The translations under genes were made by a program, and so were the position numbers. Positions 45,309 to 52,764 of a stretch of 64,000 nucleotides of DNA are shown in pieces. Source of the DNA: Roseburia porci (lineage in GTDB: Bacteria > Bacillota > Clostridia > Lachnospirales > Lachnospiraceae); contig NZ_VUNI01000001.1 of assembly GCF_009695765.1 (NCBI RefSeq), positions 186,001 to 250,000 on the forward strand. The letters run 5' to 3'. Within the stretch, counting starts at the first letter, position 1. Each line of letters opens with the position of its first letter. The notes beneath the pieces are model-generated. The model was not told where the DNA came from and did not search any database. It saw only the letters and a program-made list of their open reading frames with translations.

Positions 45309-46853
45309 GTGAAACAGAGAACAAGAACAGAATATTCAATAATGAATACTTCCATTGCAATGATTGCACAGGCTCTGGCAATATTGATGGGTTTTTTTAC
45401 CAGAGTTGTTTTTACCAGAACGCTAAGTGAAGGATACGTCGGCATCAATGGTCTTTTTACAGATATACTGAACATTCTTTCCCTGTCAGAACTTGGCGTG
45501 GGAACGGCCATCACATTTGCGCTGTATGATCCGATCGCGAGAAATGACATCCGAAAACAGCAGATCTTAATGAGGATGTTTCGGACGTTTTACAGGATCA
45601 CGGCTGCCATTGTGCTTGGAGCCGGGCTTCTTTTGATTCCGTGGCTGGATCTTCTTATGAAAAACAGACCGGACGTGGATCATCTGCTCTTGATCTATCT
45701 GCTTTATCTTTTGAATTCCGTAGTTTCTTATCTTTTGATTTATAAAAAAACGCTGGTCGATGCCCATCAGATGAATTATCTTACGGTATTGAACCACAAT
45801 GGTTTTCTTGTGATACAGGACATTTGTCAGATTGTGATCCTGCTTACGACCGGTAACTTTATTTTGTTTCTGATCGCAGCAGTTTTGTGCACATTTTGTG
45901 CAAATGTTGTGATGTCAAGAAAAGCAGATCAGCTTTTCCCTTATCTGAAAGAATCATGTAAAGATCAGCTCCCGGCAGATGAAAAGCGGGAGATTGGACG
46001 AAATGTAAAGGCCATGCTTATGCATAAGATCAGCAATGTTGTCGTGAATAATACAGACAATCTTCTGATTTCCGGGTTTGTAGGAGTGATCAGTGCGGGC
46101 ATTTATTCGAATTATTTTCTGGTGATCGGATCCGTGCGCCAGGTCTTAGAGCAGGCGATGCAGGGCGTGGCGGCAAGTGTTGGAAATCTTGGTGTGACAG
46201 AGGATAAAGAAAAGGTAAGAAAAATATTTGAGATACTCTTTTTTATCGGACAGTGGCTGTTTGGATTCTCTGCGATCTGTCTGTATGAACTTTTAAATCC
46301 TTTTGTTGCAATCGCATTTGGCAGAAATTATCTGTTTGAATCACAGATAGTATTGATTCTGTGTATCAATTTTTTCCTGAACGGAACAAGAAGAGCAGGT
46401 ATCATTTACAAAGAATCGTTAGGTCTGTTCTGGTATGATCGTTATAAGGCAGTTGTAGAAGCAGTGCTGAATCTTGTGATATCCATTGTACTGGTGTTAA
46501 AACTTGGAATTGCAGGAGTATTTATTGGAACATTCTGCAGTACGCTATTTACATCTGCATGGGTGGAGCCGTATGTGATCTATAAACATCGGTTTGCATG
46601 CTCTCCACTTTTGTTTTTTAAGAAATATGGATGGAATCTTATCGTCATGGCTGCTATATGGTGGGGAACCGATTATATTTGTCATCTGTGGGCAGGAAGT
46701 GCGATGGAAACTCTTATTTTCCGGCTTGGAATCTGCCTTGTTATACCAAACCTGATGCTTTGGTTTGTTTACCGGACCACGCCGGAATGCAAAGAGTTTT
46801 TCAGATTGATCCAGAATATATTTCAGAAAATAAAACAGAGAGTTATGGGGTAA
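45309..46853 (+). CDS. Polysaccharide flippase (Wzx/MATE-like)
   Basis: The start chosen is GTG at 45309, eight bases after GGAAGGA; ATG at 45291 precedes that site and would give 520 residues. The protein has about twelve to fourteen membrane segments. The N-terminal pattern TFALYDPIARND is preceded by RTLSEGYVGINGLFTDILN, as in polysaccharide exporters of Gram-positive bacteria. It probably flips a lipid-linked oligosaccharide across the membrane. The GT2 gene follows within five bases. The substrate is unknown. Confidence 0.85.
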   Translation: MKQRTRTEYSIMNTSIAMIAQALAILMGFFTRVVFTRTLSEGYVGINGLFTDILNILSLSELGVGTAITFALYDPIARNDIRKQQILMRMFRTFYRITAAIVLGAGLLLIPWLDLLMKNRPDVDHLLLIYLLYLLNSVVSYLLIYKKTLVDAHQMNYLTVLNHNGFLVIQDICQIVILLTTGNFILFLIAAVLCTFCANVVMSRKADQLFPYLKESCKDQLPADEKREIGRNVKAMLMHKISNVVVNNTDNLLISGFVGVISAGIYSNYFLVIGSVRQVLEQAMQGVAASVGNLGVTEDKEKVRKIFEILFFIGQWLFGFSAICLYELLNPFVAIAFGRNYLFESQIVLILCINFFLNGTRRAGIIYKESLGLFWYDRYKAVVEAVLNLVISIVLVLKLGIAGVFIGTFCSTLFTSAWVEPYVIYKHRFACSPLLFFKKYGWNLIVMAAIWWGTDYICHLWAGSAMETLIFRLGICLVIPNLMLWFVYRTTPECKEFFRLIQNIFQKIKQRVMG

Positions 46854-46857
46854 AAGA

Positions 46858-47931
46858 ATGGAACAGACGAGAAAAGTCTCTATTATTATGCCGGTATATA
46901 ATGCTGAAAAATATCTGTGTGAAGCAATCGAAAGTATTGTGAAGCAACAGGATGTGGAGTGGGAACTGCTTCTTGTAGACAATGGATCAAAAGATCTGAG
47001 TCTTGAGATCTGCCAGCAGTTTGCCCGGAAATATAGCAGAATCCGTGTTCTGACGGAGGAAAATCCCAGAGCAGGAAACGCAAGAAACAAAGGGTATCAG
47101 AATGCAGATGGGGACTATATTCTCTATGTAGATGCGGATGATTATCTACCGGATTCTAAGGTGCTGGAGCGTTTTGTGTGTGCAATAGAGTCAGAAGATG
47201 CAGATATTGCAGTATGTAATTATCAAAGACTATGGAAGACCCGTCTGCTTCCGGCAACTGACCATAAGGAATTTTCGCAGAAAGACCGTAATACCGAAGA
47301 TTTCCGGTTTCAGGGATTTTTCTCTGTAGGAACACTTTCTTATGTTTGGGGGAAATTGTATCGGAGATCTTTTTTGGAGCAAAACCAGATCCGGTTTGGA
47401 AATTATGAATATGCAGAAGATAAAATGTATAATTTAGAGTGCTATATTGCAGGTGCAGAGTATACATTTGTCCAGGAATGCGGGTATATTTACAGAAAAA
47501 ATGATGATTCTGTTTCGTTCCGCTATAAAAAAGATTCCTGGAAGTGCTGGCTGCAGATTGCACATGATCTGGATGACTGGACACAAAAATATAAACAAGA
47601 TTATAGAAGTAAAAATTTAGAAGCGTATATTCTGTTTTTTGCTGCATTTTTCGATGCCAAAATGGAATATACCGAGCATCAGAAATCATTAAAGGCGGTA
47701 AAACAACTGTTGGAGCACTATGCGAAAGAATCTTTGGGGAAAGAATGCTTTCGAATGCTTGCATTTGGCCGAAGTTATTCGGATATAAGCAGCAGTTTCT
47801 GGAAGCTTATGATGCGTGGATTTTCGGTTGGAATGACATGGCACATGTTCGGACTTCTTTCTTTGGGAATTAAGTTACTGATTGACTGGAGAATTGATGA
47901 GCGATTATCTGATACCGGGTTGAGGGAATAA
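46858..47931 (+). CDS. Family 2 glycosyltransferase
   Basis: The 357-residue protein has a GT-A domain: VSIIMPVYNAEKYL, LLLVDNGSKD and the metal-binding LYVDADDYLPDS. The C-terminal part is helical. It probably transfers a sugar onto a surface glycan precursor together with the preceding flippase. The donor and acceptor cannot be read from sequence. No terminator is evident, and a new strong promoter follows at 47986. Confidence 0.9.
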   Translation: MEQTRKVSIIMPVYNAEKYLCEAIESIVKQQDVEWELLLVDNGSKDLSLEICQQFARKYSRIRVLTEENPRAGNARNKGYQNADGDYILYVDADDYLPDSKVLERFVCAIESEDADIAVCNYQRLWKTRLLPATDHKEFSQKDRNTEDFRFQGFFSVGTLSYVWGKLYRRSFLEQNQIRFGNYEYAEDKMYNLECYIAGAEYTFVQECGYIYRKNDDSVSFRYKKDSWKCWLQIAHDLDDWTQKYKQDYRSKNLEAYILFFAAFFDAKMEYTEHQKSLKAVKQLLEHYAKESLGKECFRMLAFGRSYSDISSSFWKLMMRGFSVGMTWHMFGLLSLGIKLLIDWRIDERLSDTGLRE

Positions 47932-47985
47932 TAGACGGAAATGAAAGAAATATTGCTGGAAAATTGCAAAGTTTATTATTAAAAA

Positions 47986-48015
47986 TTGACATGTGATACA
48001 AAAAAAAGATATAAT
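47986..48015 (+). promoter_or_regulatory. Strong promoter for the leader-bearing small proteins
   Basis: A perfect TTGACA (47986-47991) and a perfect TATAAT (48010-48015) with an 18-base spacer. This is among the best sigma-A promoters in the window, followed by a leader of about 80 bases. Confidence 0.85.
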
Positions 48016-48102
48016 GTATACAGATAAATAACAAAAGAAAAATGAATATAAATAATAGTAGGAGATGTATATAATTTGCAGCAAGTGAAAGGAGAAGGGA
48101 AT

Positions 48103-48477
48103 ATGAAAAACTATACAAAACCTATAGTAACGGTAAATGATAATATTTCTGAGGGAGTATATATGGCGAGTGGGTGTTATACGACGACAGCATATATCCA
48201 TCAAACACCAGAGGCTGGGCGTGGAGATTACCGTATTCAGGTAAATGGTAAACATAGTGCGGATCATACCAAAGAGGCACAGACGCTTACCTTGTCATTC
48301 AATCAGAATGTTACATATAGTAGTTCAAATGGAACATTAGCAAGTGCAGAAACTGGCACAACACTTGTTATTAATTATACATATCATCAGAACCCGACTG
48401 ATAATATTGGGTTGGGAGATGTAGTTGTAACATCAGAACCAGGATTAGCTATAACCGGTGTTAGTATTACTGATTAA
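48103..48477 (+). CDS. Small protein with conserved leader, copy 1
   Basis: The start is ATG at 48103 behind AAAGGAGA; a TTG at 48076 lies upstream of that site. The 124 residues begin MKNYTKPIVTV and reach EGVYMASG at residues 17-24. A Thr/Ser/Asn-rich, beta-prone core with one Cys follows (CYTTTAYIHQ ... GTTLVINYTY). The first 24 residues align without gaps to the next gene, with 13 identities, while the cores are strongly diverged. This is the pattern of a leader plus variable core. There is no hydrophobic signal peptide. It is a candidate substrate for the PqqD, HPr-kinase-like, peptidase and ABC proteins encoded nearby; that is inference. Confidence 0.7.
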   Translation: MKNYTKPIVTVNDNISEGVYMASGCYTTTAYIHQTPEAGRGDYRIQVNGKHSADHTKEAQTLTLSFNQNVTYSSSNGTLASAETGTTLVINYTYHQNPTDNIGLGDVVVTSEPGLAITGVSITD

Positions 48478-48529
48478 TGAAGATAGTATTACTTAATTGG
48501 CGAAAGCATTTAGAAAGAGAGTTATATGT

Positions 48530-48895
48530 ATGAATAAATACTTGAAACCAATGATCATAGAGAATGCAGACATGCCAGAAGGCGTGTATATGGCAAGTGG
48601 TACAGGAACAGATTCAGAGAATGCAAAGAATTATACTGTTATCCAGAAATATGCAGGAGATGCTTATAATTTATATGAACAGTTTCAAATTGTTTTTTCT
48701 GATTTACCACAAAGTGGTGTCGAGAATGAATTTCGCGTAGATTTGAAAGTTTCCGGCTCTGCAACTTCAGCATTTGCTTTTAATGGTGGATCATGCACGT
48801 TAAATGGTGATACTTTGACTATTAATTTTAAAGCATGGACCAATTACATGGATTTTCAGATTAACTGTATTACTCATGATATTTCTATTTCGTAA
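48530..48895 (+). CDS. Small protein with conserved leader, copy 2
   Basis: The start is ATG at 48530 (a TTG at 48497 is upstream) with AAAGAGAG before it. The 121-residue paralogue of the preceding gene begins MNKYLKPMIIEN and also has EGVYMASG at residues 17-24. Its core shares GDTLTINF with the GTTLVINY of copy 1 and has two cysteines, but is otherwise different. It is read from the same promoter. Both lie convergent to the ABC exporter, with a bidirectional terminator between. I do not recognise a named family. Confidence 0.7.
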   Translation: MNKYLKPMIIENADMPEGVYMASGTGTDSENAKNYTVIQKYAGDAYNLYEQFQIVFSDLPQSGVENEFRVDLKVSGSATSAFAFNGGSCTLNGDTLTINFKAWTNYMDFQINCITHDISIS

Positions 48896-48901
48896 AGAAT
48901 T

Positions 48902-48945
48902 AAAAATGCCTCAGCAGTGATAAGCATTACTGCTGAGGCATTTTT
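48902..48945. terminator. Bidirectional terminator
   Basis: AAAAATGCCTCAGCAGT pairs perfectly with ACTGCTGAGGCATTTTT (17 bases, loop GATAAGCATT). T-runs on both strands serve the small proteins (+) and the ABC exporter (-). Confidence 0.95.
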
Positions 48946-48967
48946 CTATGCAAAATAACAAAATGAA

Positions 48968-50740
48968 TTAGAAATCCCGAACCAGCTGTTCAATCTCTTC
49001 AGCGCTGAGTATGACGCATTGTTTTTCGCGGATGGCATAGACGCGTTTGCACATGCCAAGAACGGTTGGACGGTGTGTGGTAACGATACAGGTTCTTGGA
49101 TAATCGTCTTTCATGATATTTTTTAGTACGGCACGCTCCGTGGCAACGTCAAGTGCAGATGTCGCCTCATCCAGAAGCAGAATTGGGGAGTGCCGGAGCA
49201 GGGCACGGGCGATGGATAATCGCTGAGCCTGTCCCTCGGAAAAACCTCCTCCACGTTCTCGGACCTCGCTGTAGATGCCATCTGGCAGAAGTTTTACAAA
49301 GTCCCATGCACAGGCAGCTTTTAATGCAGATATGATCTCATCATCGGTTGCCTCCGGTTTGACCATGCGAAGGTTTTCGGCAATCGTTCCGGAAGTCATG
49401 GTGTTACCCTGTGGAACATAGGAGAAGAGCTTTCGCGCGGAAGCAGTCAGAGGAAGCTTATGAATGCCATCGGAATCTTCAGAGGACACGGTTCCGTTTC
49501 CGGATTGTGGACAGAGAAGAGCAAGGATCAGACGGAGCATTGTGGTCTTTCCTTCACCGGAAGGCCCGACAAGTGCAATGATTTCATGAGGATGTGCTTC
49601 CAGGCTGGCATGCTCAAAAACAGTTGTACTGTTTTGATAAGAGTAGCTGATATCGGAAAGCTCCAGGCTGATTCCATTGGACTGATATGTTTTTTGAAAT
49701 TCGGAATAAGCGTCATCCAATGAGTAGTCTTCCTGTGGCATTTCGAGGATATCCATAAGTCTTCCGGCAGAGGTTGTAAGATTGATTGCGGAAGGCACCA
49801 TGGAGATCAGTGAATTGAGTGCTCCTGTTAATGTTCCGGACAACGAAAGGAAAAGTGTCATGGTTCCGTAACTGATCGCACCGGTCCAGACACGGTAGAT
49901 TCCCCATCCGTAGGAACTATAGGATACTAAAAGACCGACCAGCGACATGATGACAGAGGTTACCATAGACATCCGCTGGAAGTCCAGTCGCATGGATATA
50001 TAATCTTTTTGCAGATTTTTCAGACGTTTTATGTAATAAGAAATTGCATCAAATGCTTTGATCGTCTGGATATTGGAGAAAGATTCCTGGTTGAATCCGG
50101 ACATTTTGGCATTCATGGCAGCACTTCTCTGGTTGTTACTCACCATGCGGTTCATTAAGGTTTTGGACATCAGAAGAGAAACCGGAATACCTATGAATGA
50201 AAAGATCGCAAAGGTGATGTCATTATAGCAGACAACAGCAAAAGCACTGATAAATTTAAAAACATTGATGATCAGGTTTGGAATCCAGCTTAAGATTCCG
50301 TTTGAAATGTTGGAGGCATCGGAACTCCAGCGTGTCAGCAGGTCACCGGTGTGATAATTGGCGATCGATTCCCAGTCCGTAACAAGCATTTTGGAAAAAA
50401 TATCAGATTTGATCTCAGCATCTACTTTCAAACTGATCCAGTTGGAAGCATAGTTGGTAATCTGGCTGATGATGATATTGCCTACGGCAAGACCAACCAT
50501 TGCGCAGAAGGTCTGAAGCAGACGGCCGGTCTGATGTCCGGTGATGATGTCGACAAGATCACGGGAGACAAGACTGCTGCCAAGTCCGACAACGGTTCCA
50601 AAGAGACCGAGTACCGTATAAAAGATCATTGCAAGCCAGTAACGTCTGGCGTATTGGTAAATCCATTTTGTCTGAAGCAGCATGTCTTTTAACATGCCTT
50701 CTTTGATTCGGATATGAATTTTTTTCAGTGTTTCAAGCAT
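48968..50740 (-). CDS. ABC exporter, fused permease and ATPase
   Basis: The 590-residue protein has an N-terminal six-helix exporter domain (about residues 30-330) and an ATPase domain with Walker A GPSGEGKTTML, a variant signature FSEGQAQRLSIARAL (Glu in place of the usual Gly of SGGQ), and Walker B ILLLDEATSALD. There is no N-terminal C39 peptidase, so any leader removal must be done elsewhere. It starts three bases after the PqqD-HPrK gene, so the two are an operon. It probably exports a peptide or protein; lipid export is possible. Confidence 0.9.
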   Translation of the reverse strand: MLETLKKIHIRIKEGMLKDMLLQTKWIYQYARRYWLAMIFYTVLGLFGTVVGLGSSLVSRDLVDIITGHQTGRLLQTFCAMVGLAVGNIIISQITNYASNWISLKVDAEIKSDIFSKMLVTDWESIANYHTGDLLTRWSSDASNISNGILSWIPNLIINVFKFISAFAVVCYNDITFAIFSFIGIPVSLLMSKTLMNRMVSNNQRSAAMNAKMSGFNQESFSNIQTIKAFDAISYYIKRLKNLQKDYISMRLDFQRMSMVTSVIMSLVGLLVSYSSYGWGIYRVWTGAISYGTMTLFLSLSGTLTGALNSLISMVPSAINLTTSAGRLMDILEMPQEDYSLDDAYSEFQKTYQSNGISLELSDISYSYQNSTTVFEHASLEAHPHEIIALVGPSGEGKTTMLRLILALLCPQSGNGTVSSEDSDGIHKLPLTASARKLFSYVPQGNTMTSGTIAENLRMVKPEATDDEIISALKAACAWDFVKLLPDGIYSEVRERGGGFSEGQAQRLSIARALLRHSPILLLDEATSALDVATERAVLKNIMKDDYPRTCIVTTHRPTVLGMCKRVYAIREKQCVILSAEEIEQLVRDF

Positions 50741-50743
50741 AGT

Positions 50744-51895
50744 CTAGTTGTTCAGCTGCTCATCGATCGCATGTTTCATGGTACGGGCAGCAGAGTCCTC
50801 CTTTGTACAGTGAAGTCGGGCAACATAACATTTGCGCATAAGTTTTTCGGAAAAACGAAGACAGCAGTCGAGCTGCTGTTCGTTCCATATTGGAGAAATG
50901 AGGCGCTGCATAAGAAGAAGCGCTTTTTCATCCATGGACAAATCTTCGATAAAATCGGTTTTATCCTGACGCAGCAACAGGATACCCCCAAGAGGATATG
51001 TGTGGATATCAGAGATTCCGGAAGTTCCACACCACGGGAGACCATGGATCACAGGCGTACCGTTTTCAAATGCAAGAAGATTCAGATCACCATTTAATAC
51101 CGGTGTCTGATACAGCGTTTTCCACAGATTGGTGTGAGTGGATTTGCCTGTTCCGGAAGGCCCTGAAAACAGCCAGGCTTTTCCTTTATACAGAATGGAT
51201 GCAGAATGAATTGCATATATGTCGTTTTTTTCTGCAAGATAGAGATAAAGAAAGCGAATGGCATGGAAAAGTTCTTCTCGAAGAAGTGCTTCATAAGGCA
51301 GCTCATAAAAGAGTTTGGCATGTGTACCATCCAGGGATAGAAAACCGTGTTTTAAATGTGTCATAGTTGGAAAATGGAAAAGAAATCCATTGGTTACCTG
51401 ATGAATGGTCAGCTCAGCATTTTCCAGCAAAAGATGGTTGTTTTGTGTATTGACCGGATGATATACAGAGTCTGCGGCCGGCAGAAGTTCGATTGTGAGT
51501 TTTAAAACGGTATCGTGGGCTGGAGCAGACTGCGTAAATGGAAGAAACTCTTCCGGAATACAGTCAGGATGACCTAAAAGACACAGACGAATCCCGCCGA
51601 TCAGATATTCATGTTCTTCACAGAAATCAATCATGCCAAGTGCAGATAAGGTTTGCAGGAACTGATCCAGATCATTTTCGAGATCAGGAAGCATCTGTGG
51701 TCTGGCCTGATAGTGGGAGGCAAAGTTCGAAAGAAGCGTTTCCCGGCTTATAGGAGATGCAAGGGAATTCCATAAAAATTCACCGCTTTCATTCAGACGT
51801 ACGCCTCTTTTCCGGTCAGCAATGTTCTGCCCATAAGGCAGGATGTATGGGACACCGCAGATGTCTTTTAAAATATAGCCTTTTGCCTGTTTCAT
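50744..51895 (-). CDS. PqqD-like domain fused to HPr kinase-like domain
   Basis: In this 383-residue protein residues about 10-92 resemble PqqD (GVRLNESGEFLWNSL ... DLENDLDQFLQTL), the fold used as the RiPP recognition element that grips leader peptides. The C-terminal part has the HPr-kinase core: IHSASILYKGKAWLF, Walker A GPSGTGKS (residues 245-252), LNGDLNLL and GLPWCGTS. HPr-kinase-like enzymes phosphorylate precursors in some lasso peptide clusters, such as paeninodin. Here no lasso cyclase is present. A GAGG site and an extended -10 promoter precede it. Confidence 0.82.
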   Translation of the reverse strand: MKQAKGYILKDICGVPYILPYGQNIADRKRGVRLNESGEFLWNSLASPISRETLLSNFASHYQARPQMLPDLENDLDQFLQTLSALGMIDFCEEHEYLIGGIRLCLLGHPDCIPEEFLPFTQSAPAHDTVLKLTIELLPAADSVYHPVNTQNNHLLLENAELTIHQVTNGFLFHFPTMTHLKHGFLSLDGTHAKLFYELPYEALLREELFHAIRFLYLYLAEKNDIYAIHSASILYKGKAWLFSGPSGTGKSTHTNLWKTLYQTPVLNGDLNLLAFENGTPVIHGLPWCGTSGISDIHTYPLGGILLLRQDKTDFIEDLSMDEKALLLMQRLISPIWNEQQLDCCLRFSEKLMRKCYVARLHCTKEDSAARTMKHAIDEQLNN

Positions 51896-51936
51896 CGTAA
51901 AAACCTCGTTTGCGTAATTTTCGTTTCTAATAAATG

Positions 51937-51945
51937 ATTATAGCA
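51937..51945 (-). promoter_or_regulatory. Extended -10 promoter of the PqqD-HPrK/ABC operon
   Basis: On the minus strand TGCTATAAT is a perfect extended -10 (TGnTATAAT) with no clear -35. It overlaps the left arm of the palindrome at 51941-51965. Confidence 0.65.
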
Positions 51946-51965
51946 TTTTGAGGGGTGAAATGCTA
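51941..51965. promoter_or_regulatory. Palindrome in the divergent intergenic region
   Basis: TAGCATTT (51941-51948) and AAATGCTA (51958-51965) are perfect eight-base inverted arms around a nine-base centre. They overlap the minus-strand -10 and the ribosome binding site of the plus-strand gene. It could be an operator for both directions or an RNA hairpin hiding GAGGGGTGA. Confidence 0.5.
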
Positions 51966-51967
51966 CA

Positions 51968-51979
51968 ATGAACGCATGA
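51968..51979 (+). promoter_or_regulatory. Minimal upstream ORF (Met-Asn-Ala-stop) coupled to the peptidase gene
   Basis: GAGGGGTGA (51950-51958) is the only good ribosome binding site here and is spaced nine bases from ATG at 51968. That frame reads ATG AAC GCA TGA, and its stop overlaps the ATG at 51976 of the peptidase-like gene, so initiation there may depend on re-initiation. Confidence 0.4.
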
Positions 51980-52416
51980 AAAACACAGGCGTAGATATTG
52001 AGAAACTCCTCAGGGAAAATAAGGCAATACAGATCCGGCCACAGGGATATAGTATGTATCCGTTTTTGGTTCCAGGGAGAGATGAAGTGGTTATTGAAAG
52101 TGTGGATCCGCATAAGGTAAAAAGAGGAGATGTGATCCTTTACCGGAGAACGGGGAGCATCCTAGTTCTTCACAGGGTGTATCGGCATGACAAGACCGGA
52201 ATATATATGGTCGGGGATAATCAGACTGAGATTGAGGGACCAATCCGGGAGGAACAGGTAAAGGGAATCCTTGTTGGAATGGTGCGAAATGGGAAATATG
52301 TCCCAGTGTCAGCACCCATCTACCGGATTACCAGCAGAATATGGCTTAGACTTCGGATTTTTCGCCCGGTCATTGGAAAAACCATACGTAAACTATTAAG
52401 GAAAAATGGAGAATAG
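51976..52416 (+). CDS. S24/S26 signal-peptidase-like protein
   Basis: The 146-residue protein has signal peptidase boxes: the Ser nucleophile in QGYSMYPFL (Ser26), RGDVILYRR, LVLHRVYR with His66 where bacterial enzymes have the general-base Lys, and YMVGDNQTE. The Ser-His pattern is that of SipW/eukaryotic-type signal peptidases. There is no N-terminal membrane anchor; a basic amphipathic C-terminus may touch the membrane. An upstream in-frame GTG (51955) would add seven residues. Next to PqqD genes and leader-bearing proteins it could be the leader protease, by inference. Confidence 0.8.
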   Translation: MKNTGVDIEKLLRENKAIQIRPQGYSMYPFLVPGRDEVVIESVDPHKVKRGDVILYRRTGSILVLHRVYRHDKTGIYMVGDNQTEIEGPIREEQVKGILVGMVRNGKYVPVSAPIYRITSRIWLRLRIFRPVIGKTIRKLLRKNGE

Positions 52417-52421
52417 ATTAG

Positions 52422-52450
52422 TTTACTTTTATTCGCAAAATAATTATAAT
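52422..52450 (+). promoter_or_regulatory. Promoter of the pqqD-pel operon
   Basis: TTTACT (52422-52427), a 17-base spacer and a perfect TATAAT (52445-52450), ending 36 bases before the pqqD-like start. Confidence 0.7.
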
Positions 52451-52485
52451 TGAAATTACGTGAAACTTGGATAAAGGAAGACTTT

Positions 52486-52764
52486 ATGGATAAGACAGTA
52501 CAATCGGTACAGAAACGTTTTCAATTACGTAAAGCTGCAGGTGCATACTGGCTTTTAGATATGGAACAGACAGGGATTCCATATCGAAGGCCGATTCAGC
52601 TTAATGAAGCAGCAGCAGAGATCTGGACAATGTTATCAGATGGAAAGTCAAAGGAAGAAGCAACAGCGGAAATTGCCGGAAAATATGAGGTTCCAACAGA
52701 ATCAGTCCGGCAGGATATGGATGATTTTATAGAACAGTTGAAGCAGCAAGGGGTAATGCTATGA
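52486..52764 (+). CDS. Stand-alone PqqD family protein
   Basis: The start is ATG at 52486 behind AAAGGAAG; the frame is open upstream to 52450 without a site. The 92-residue protein has the PqqD pattern PIQLNEAAAEIWTMLSDGK ... VRQDMDDFIEQLKQQGVML with the usual winged-helix spacing. Stand-alone PqqD proteins deliver leader peptides to modifying enzymes. It is the first gene after the promoter, and its stop overlaps the PelD-like start (ATGA), tying it to the exopolysaccharide operon. Its substrate may be the EGVYMASG proteins 4 kb away. Confidence 0.83.
   Translation: MDKTVQSVQKRFQLRKAAGAYWLLDMEQTGIPYRRPIQLNEAAAEIWTMLSDGKSKEEATAEIAGKYEVPTESVRQDMDDFIEQLKQQGVML

Noticed and set aside
48103-52764. 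Lasso peptide or C39-type bacteriocin cluster
   Set aside because: There is no asparagine-synthetase-like cyclase, no transglutaminase-like protease, no C39 domain on the ABC protein, and the small proteins are too long and lack a double-glycine leader end.
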